Part shown: in pieces, positions 34,492 through 37,052 of the stretch
Layout: every line of letters starts with the position of its first letter
Position numbering within the stretch: the first letter of the stretch is position 1
DNA from: Candidatus Sungiibacteriota bacterium
GTDB lineage: Bacteria; Patescibacteriota; Minisyncoccia; Sungbacterales; HO2-52-23
Direction: 5' to 3'
DNA: 37,052 nucleotides
Assembly (NCBI GenBank): GCA_016206285.1
Contig: JACQRW010000013.1
Location: 1 to 37,052 of the forward strand
Program-made: the position numbers and the translations under genes
Notes under the pieces: model-generated
The model's database searches: none
What the model saw: only the letters and a program-made list of their open reading frames with translations
What the model was told of the DNA's origin: nothing

Positions 34492-34607
34492 ATGGTAAAA
34501 GTATAACAATTTGCCACTAAACTAGCAAATTGTAAAAATGCCTAAAATAATGATGAATTAGGCGGGTTTTATATGGTAATTAATTTCTTCAAATCCCTAT
34601 ATACCGC

Positions 34608-34660
34608 AAACTCTCCGGCACGTCTTCGGGTTTGAGGTCAGCCACGATGGCCGCTGCAGC
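34608..34660 (-). repeat. Duplicated C-terminal coding segment of the small ORF 35478-35627
   Basis: 48/53 nt identical to 35485-35537; in frame with and just after the GNAT stop; encodes AAAAIVADLKPEDVPESL. Confidence 0.8.
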
Positions 34661-34663
34661 ATT

Positions 34664-35407
34664 TTATTGATTCTTCTCTAAAATCAAAATCCAGGGAATG
34701 CTTTCACCCTCAAATTTCGCATCAACTCCGACCCATCCTTCGGAAAACAGTCTTTTTAACTCCTGATAGGAATTCTCATTGATTTCCATTTCCATGTATT
34801 CAGGTTGGACTTTCTCATCCTTGTTTTTCTCTGTTGCCGGTTCGTTTTCTCCAATTTGTTTGAATGCGACAAAATACGGTTCCAATATGCCGGCACCCGG
34901 CTCTTTTATTCCTACCAACGTAAACCCATCTCTTATTTTTGTGTATACGGAAATTGGTCGGGTTATTTCAATCTCGGAGCAAACATATTTCGCGTCATGC
35001 TGTCCTGCCCAGTCGATTCTTTTCTGTGTCAAAATCGAGAATAGTCCTCGCTTTCGGTGGTCTTCCCGGACTGCGGAATACTCCAATAATACTCCGTCCT
35101 TATGCATAAGCTGATTTTTATTTAAACCCAGCCTGTGCTTGTCTTCTTCCCCTAATTTTTTTACTTTTGCACCACCCACAACGTCGCCATTCGCATCCCG
35201 AACCACAAAAATTCTCGTAATATCCGGATGTGCGGCGATATATTCCGGCGTGTATTCGTCCGGCGGCTCCGCTTCGCCCCAGTTCACTTTCAGAATCGGA
35301 TCGGCAAAAGCAAAATAATCCCTTATTTCTTGGGCTGTACCAGCCTCTTTTGCTTCCAATCCCATCTCCGTTTTTTCATCCGGTGAAAAATGATGTTGTT
35401 CGTTCAT
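34664..35407 (-). CDS. GNAT-like acetyltransferase
   Basis: RIFVVRDANGDVVGGAKVKKL...GVLLEYSAVREDHRKRGLFSILTQKRIDWA. Confidence 0.72.
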   Translation of the reverse strand: MNEQHHFSPDEKTEMGLEAKEAGTAQEIRDYFAFADPILKVNWGEAEPPDEYTPEYIAAHPDITRIFVVRDANGDVVGGAKVKKLGEEDKHRLGLNKNQLMHKDGVLLEYSAVREDHRKRGLFSILTQKRIDWAGQHDAKYVCSEIEITRPISVYTKIRDGFTLVGIKEPGAGILEPYFVAFKQIGENEPATEKNKDEKVQPEYMEMEINENSYQELKRLFSEGWVGVDAKFEGESIPWILILEKNQ

Positions 35408-35447
35408 AGCTGACTTTATATATACATCGTACCATACTTACGCAAAA

Positions 35448-35475
35448 CAAAAAGCACCCATGCACTATGGATGCT
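35448..35475 (-). terminator. Rho-independent terminator for the 49-aa ORF
   Basis: Minus strand AGCATCCAT agtgc ATGGGTGCT TTTTG. Confidence 0.7.
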
Positions 35476-35477
35476 TC

Positions 35478-35627
35478 CTACCTCAAACTCACCGGCACGT
35501 CTTCCGGTTTGAGATCAGCCACAATGGCAGCTGCAGCTTCTTTGCATACTTCTATTGATGCTCTTCCAAACAGGCGTTCGTACTGCGCCACGAGCGCATC
35601 TATACTGTCGAGATTTGTTTTTGACAT
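35478..35627 (-). CDS. Small protein (49 aa) missed by the 60-aa ORF cutoff
   Basis: MSKTNLDSIDALVAQYERLFGRASIEVCKEAAAAIVADLKPEDVPVSLR; own terminator; mostly synonymous differences to the duplicated copy at 34608. Confidence 0.65.
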   Translation of the reverse strand: MSKTNLDSIDALVAQYERLFGRASIEVCKEAAAAIVADLKPEDVPVSLR

Positions 35628-35649
35628 TTATCTGCGTACCCTTTATACT
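35621..35649 (+). promoter_or_regulatory. Near-consensus sigma70-type promoter for the HAD nucleotidase gene
   Basis: TTGACA - 17 nt - TATACT. Confidence 0.75.
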
Positions 35650-35683
35650 CTATCGGTAGAGTTCATTAAAATAGGAGGAAATT

Positions 35684-36220
35684 ATGATTTTGCTAGTTGA
35701 TCAAGATGGTTGTATTTCTGATATTGAAAATGGATTTTTGTCGAAATGGAAAGAGATATATCCCGATGAGTTCTATGTTCCAGTCAAGCAGAGAACGACT
35801 CATATGATTATAGATCAGTATCCTTTAGCTCTGAGGCAGAAGGTAAAATCTATATATCACGCTCCCGGTTTCTTTCTTGAATTAAAACCAATGGCTGGCG
35901 CAGTAGAAGCACTGAGGGAGATGGCATCTCTGAATTTAGATGTAAGAATTTGTACAAGCCCACTCTATCATTATCAGAATTGTCTTGTTGAGAAATATAA
36001 ATGGGTAGAGCTGTATTTTGGTTTAGAGTACACTAAAAAGATTATTCTTACACAAGACAAGACCATCGTTCGAGGAAATTATCTCATCGACGATAGTCCA
36101 TATATTTCAGGTATTTGTCTGCCAGAATGGGAGCATATACTATTTGATGCTCCTTATAACAGAGGAGGTGATCTAAAGAGATTGACATGGACAAATTGGA
36201 AACAGGTACTTTCTTTCTAA
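35684..36220 (+). CDS. 5'(3')-deoxyribonucleotidase-like HAD protein
   Basis: MILLVDQDGCISDIENGFL, LDVRICTSPLYHYQNCLVEKYKWVELYFG, NYLIDDSPYISG; AGGAGG upstream. Confidence 0.8.
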   Translation: MILLVDQDGCISDIENGFLSKWKEIYPDEFYVPVKQRTTHMIIDQYPLALRQKVKSIYHAPGFFLELKPMAGAVEALREMASLNLDVRICTSPLYHYQNCLVEKYKWVELYFGLEYTKKIILTQDKTIVRGNYLIDDSPYISGICLPEWEHILFDAPYNRGGDLKRLTWTNWKQVLSF

Positions 36221-36239
36221 AGTAGAACTAAACATAAAA

Positions 36240-36262
36240 GACCGTGTGGATTAAACACGGTC
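36240..36262. terminator. Bidirectional terminator between convergent HAD genes
   Basis: GACCGTGT ggattaa ACACGGTC with AAAA/TTTT flanks. Confidence 0.8.
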
Positions 36263-36281
36263 AATTTTGTAATTCCACAGA

Positions 36282-36968
36282 TTATATATGAGACTGATTC
36301 GTAAAAATTTCCCCTATATGAATTTCATGAAATGTGTCAACAATGACATCTGCAAGATTAAGTTTATCTCTTGCGTGTGTAGTAGTCAGAGCAATACAGA
36401 GCATATCTGCATTTTTTGCAGCAAGTATGCCGTTGGGAGAATCCTCGATTACCACACATTCATCTGGCACAGCACCAACCCGGTGGGCAGCATATAAAAA
36501 TATTGCGGGGTCTGGCTTAGATTTATGCTGTACATCCGCTATAGTGAAGATTTTTCCTCTGAAAATTTCAGATAGTCCTAATTTTCTATCAACAATAGCA
36601 AGTAGTTCATTGTCTGAGGCAGTTGCAATACATGTGCGAATATTTTTTTCTATCAGAGCGGTATGAAATTTTTTAAAGCCCCCCATGAAATCAATCCGTG
36701 TTGCGTACGCTTCCGCAAGAATTTTTCTACGTTCCTCTAGTAACCCCTCGATACTTTCCTTAAGAGTATATATCTTTTTTAATATGGCGGTAGATTCGCG
36801 AAGACCCTTACCTATAACGATTGATATCACTTCCTCGCGTTTATAGTGTATACCCCTCCTATAAAAAAACTCTGTGTCGGCTATATCAAAGATCGCTTCG
36901 CTATTTATGATAACGCCGTCTAAATCAAAGATGGCAACTTTCTTTTTTAAGGATCCGTTTTGAAACAT
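36282..36968 (-). CDS. HAD-superfamily hydrolase (beta-phosphoglucomutase / PGP-like)
   Basis: VAIFDLDGVIINSEAIFD, IRTCIATASDNELL, KPDPAIFLYAAHRVG, CVVIEDSPNGILAAKNADM. Confidence 0.93.
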   Translation of the reverse strand: MFQNGSLKKKVAIFDLDGVIINSEAIFDIADTEFFYRRGIHYKREEVISIVIGKGLRESTAILKKIYTLKESIEGLLEERRKILAEAYATRIDFMGGFKKFHTALIEKNIRTCIATASDNELLAIVDRKLGLSEIFRGKIFTIADVQHKSKPDPAIFLYAAHRVGAVPDECVVIEDSPNGILAAKNADMLCIALTTTHARDKLNLADVIVDTFHEIHIGEIFTNQSHI

Positions 36969-37052
36969 ATCTTATCTCCTTTGTGACAGCTACTCCCGTT
37001 TCTTGGTATATGAGTAGATTTACATAAAAATTACTTTTTGTCAATGTTTTAG

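Noticed and set aside
1-37052. CRISPR array, rRNA operon, transposase-bearing IS
   Set aside because: No regularly spaced direct repeats, no rRNA signature sequences and no transposase ORF were seen.

Overview
The window looks like a chromosomal segment of a reduced-genome bacterium, probably Candidate Phyla Radiation / Patescibacteria (Parcubacteria-like). That placement is inferred from gene style and repeat types, not from a database search. Most genes are on the minus strand. They include murD-ftsW-murG, gltX, mraY, a D,D-carboxypeptidase, scpA/scpB, htpX, lemA, an M23 peptidase, two pilin-like proteins, a CHASE2 adenylate cyclase coupled to a FecR-domain protein, an aldehyde dehydrogenase overlapping a PemK/MazF-like toxin, a HIT-like protein, a GAF histidine kinase and one tRNA-Ser(GGA). 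Plus-strand genes are a Xer-like recombinase, def, fmt, a membrane-anchored double-AAA+ Clp-like ATPase, an archaeal-type aspS and a HAD nucleotidase. The strongest unusual signals are: (1) a GIY-YIG endonuclease gene inserted at the 5' end of tRNA-Ser, flanked by a 32-bp duplication of the tRNA 5' end, with its stop codon inside the mature tRNA; (2) an 80-bp element with perfect 13-bp terminal inverted repeats and a TTTA target duplication, inserted in frame (84 bp = 28 codons) in the AAA+ gene; (3) small palindromic or AT-rich repeats within the coding regions of murD, gltX and fmt; (4) a small 49-aa ORF whose C-terminal coding segment is duplicated directly after a GNAT gene; (5) a RhuM-like gene truncated by an inverted duplication; (6) a HIT-like gene whose reading frame appears to continue for 51 codons after a -1 shift at an A7 run. 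No CRISPR array, rRNA or complete mobile element with a transposase was seen.
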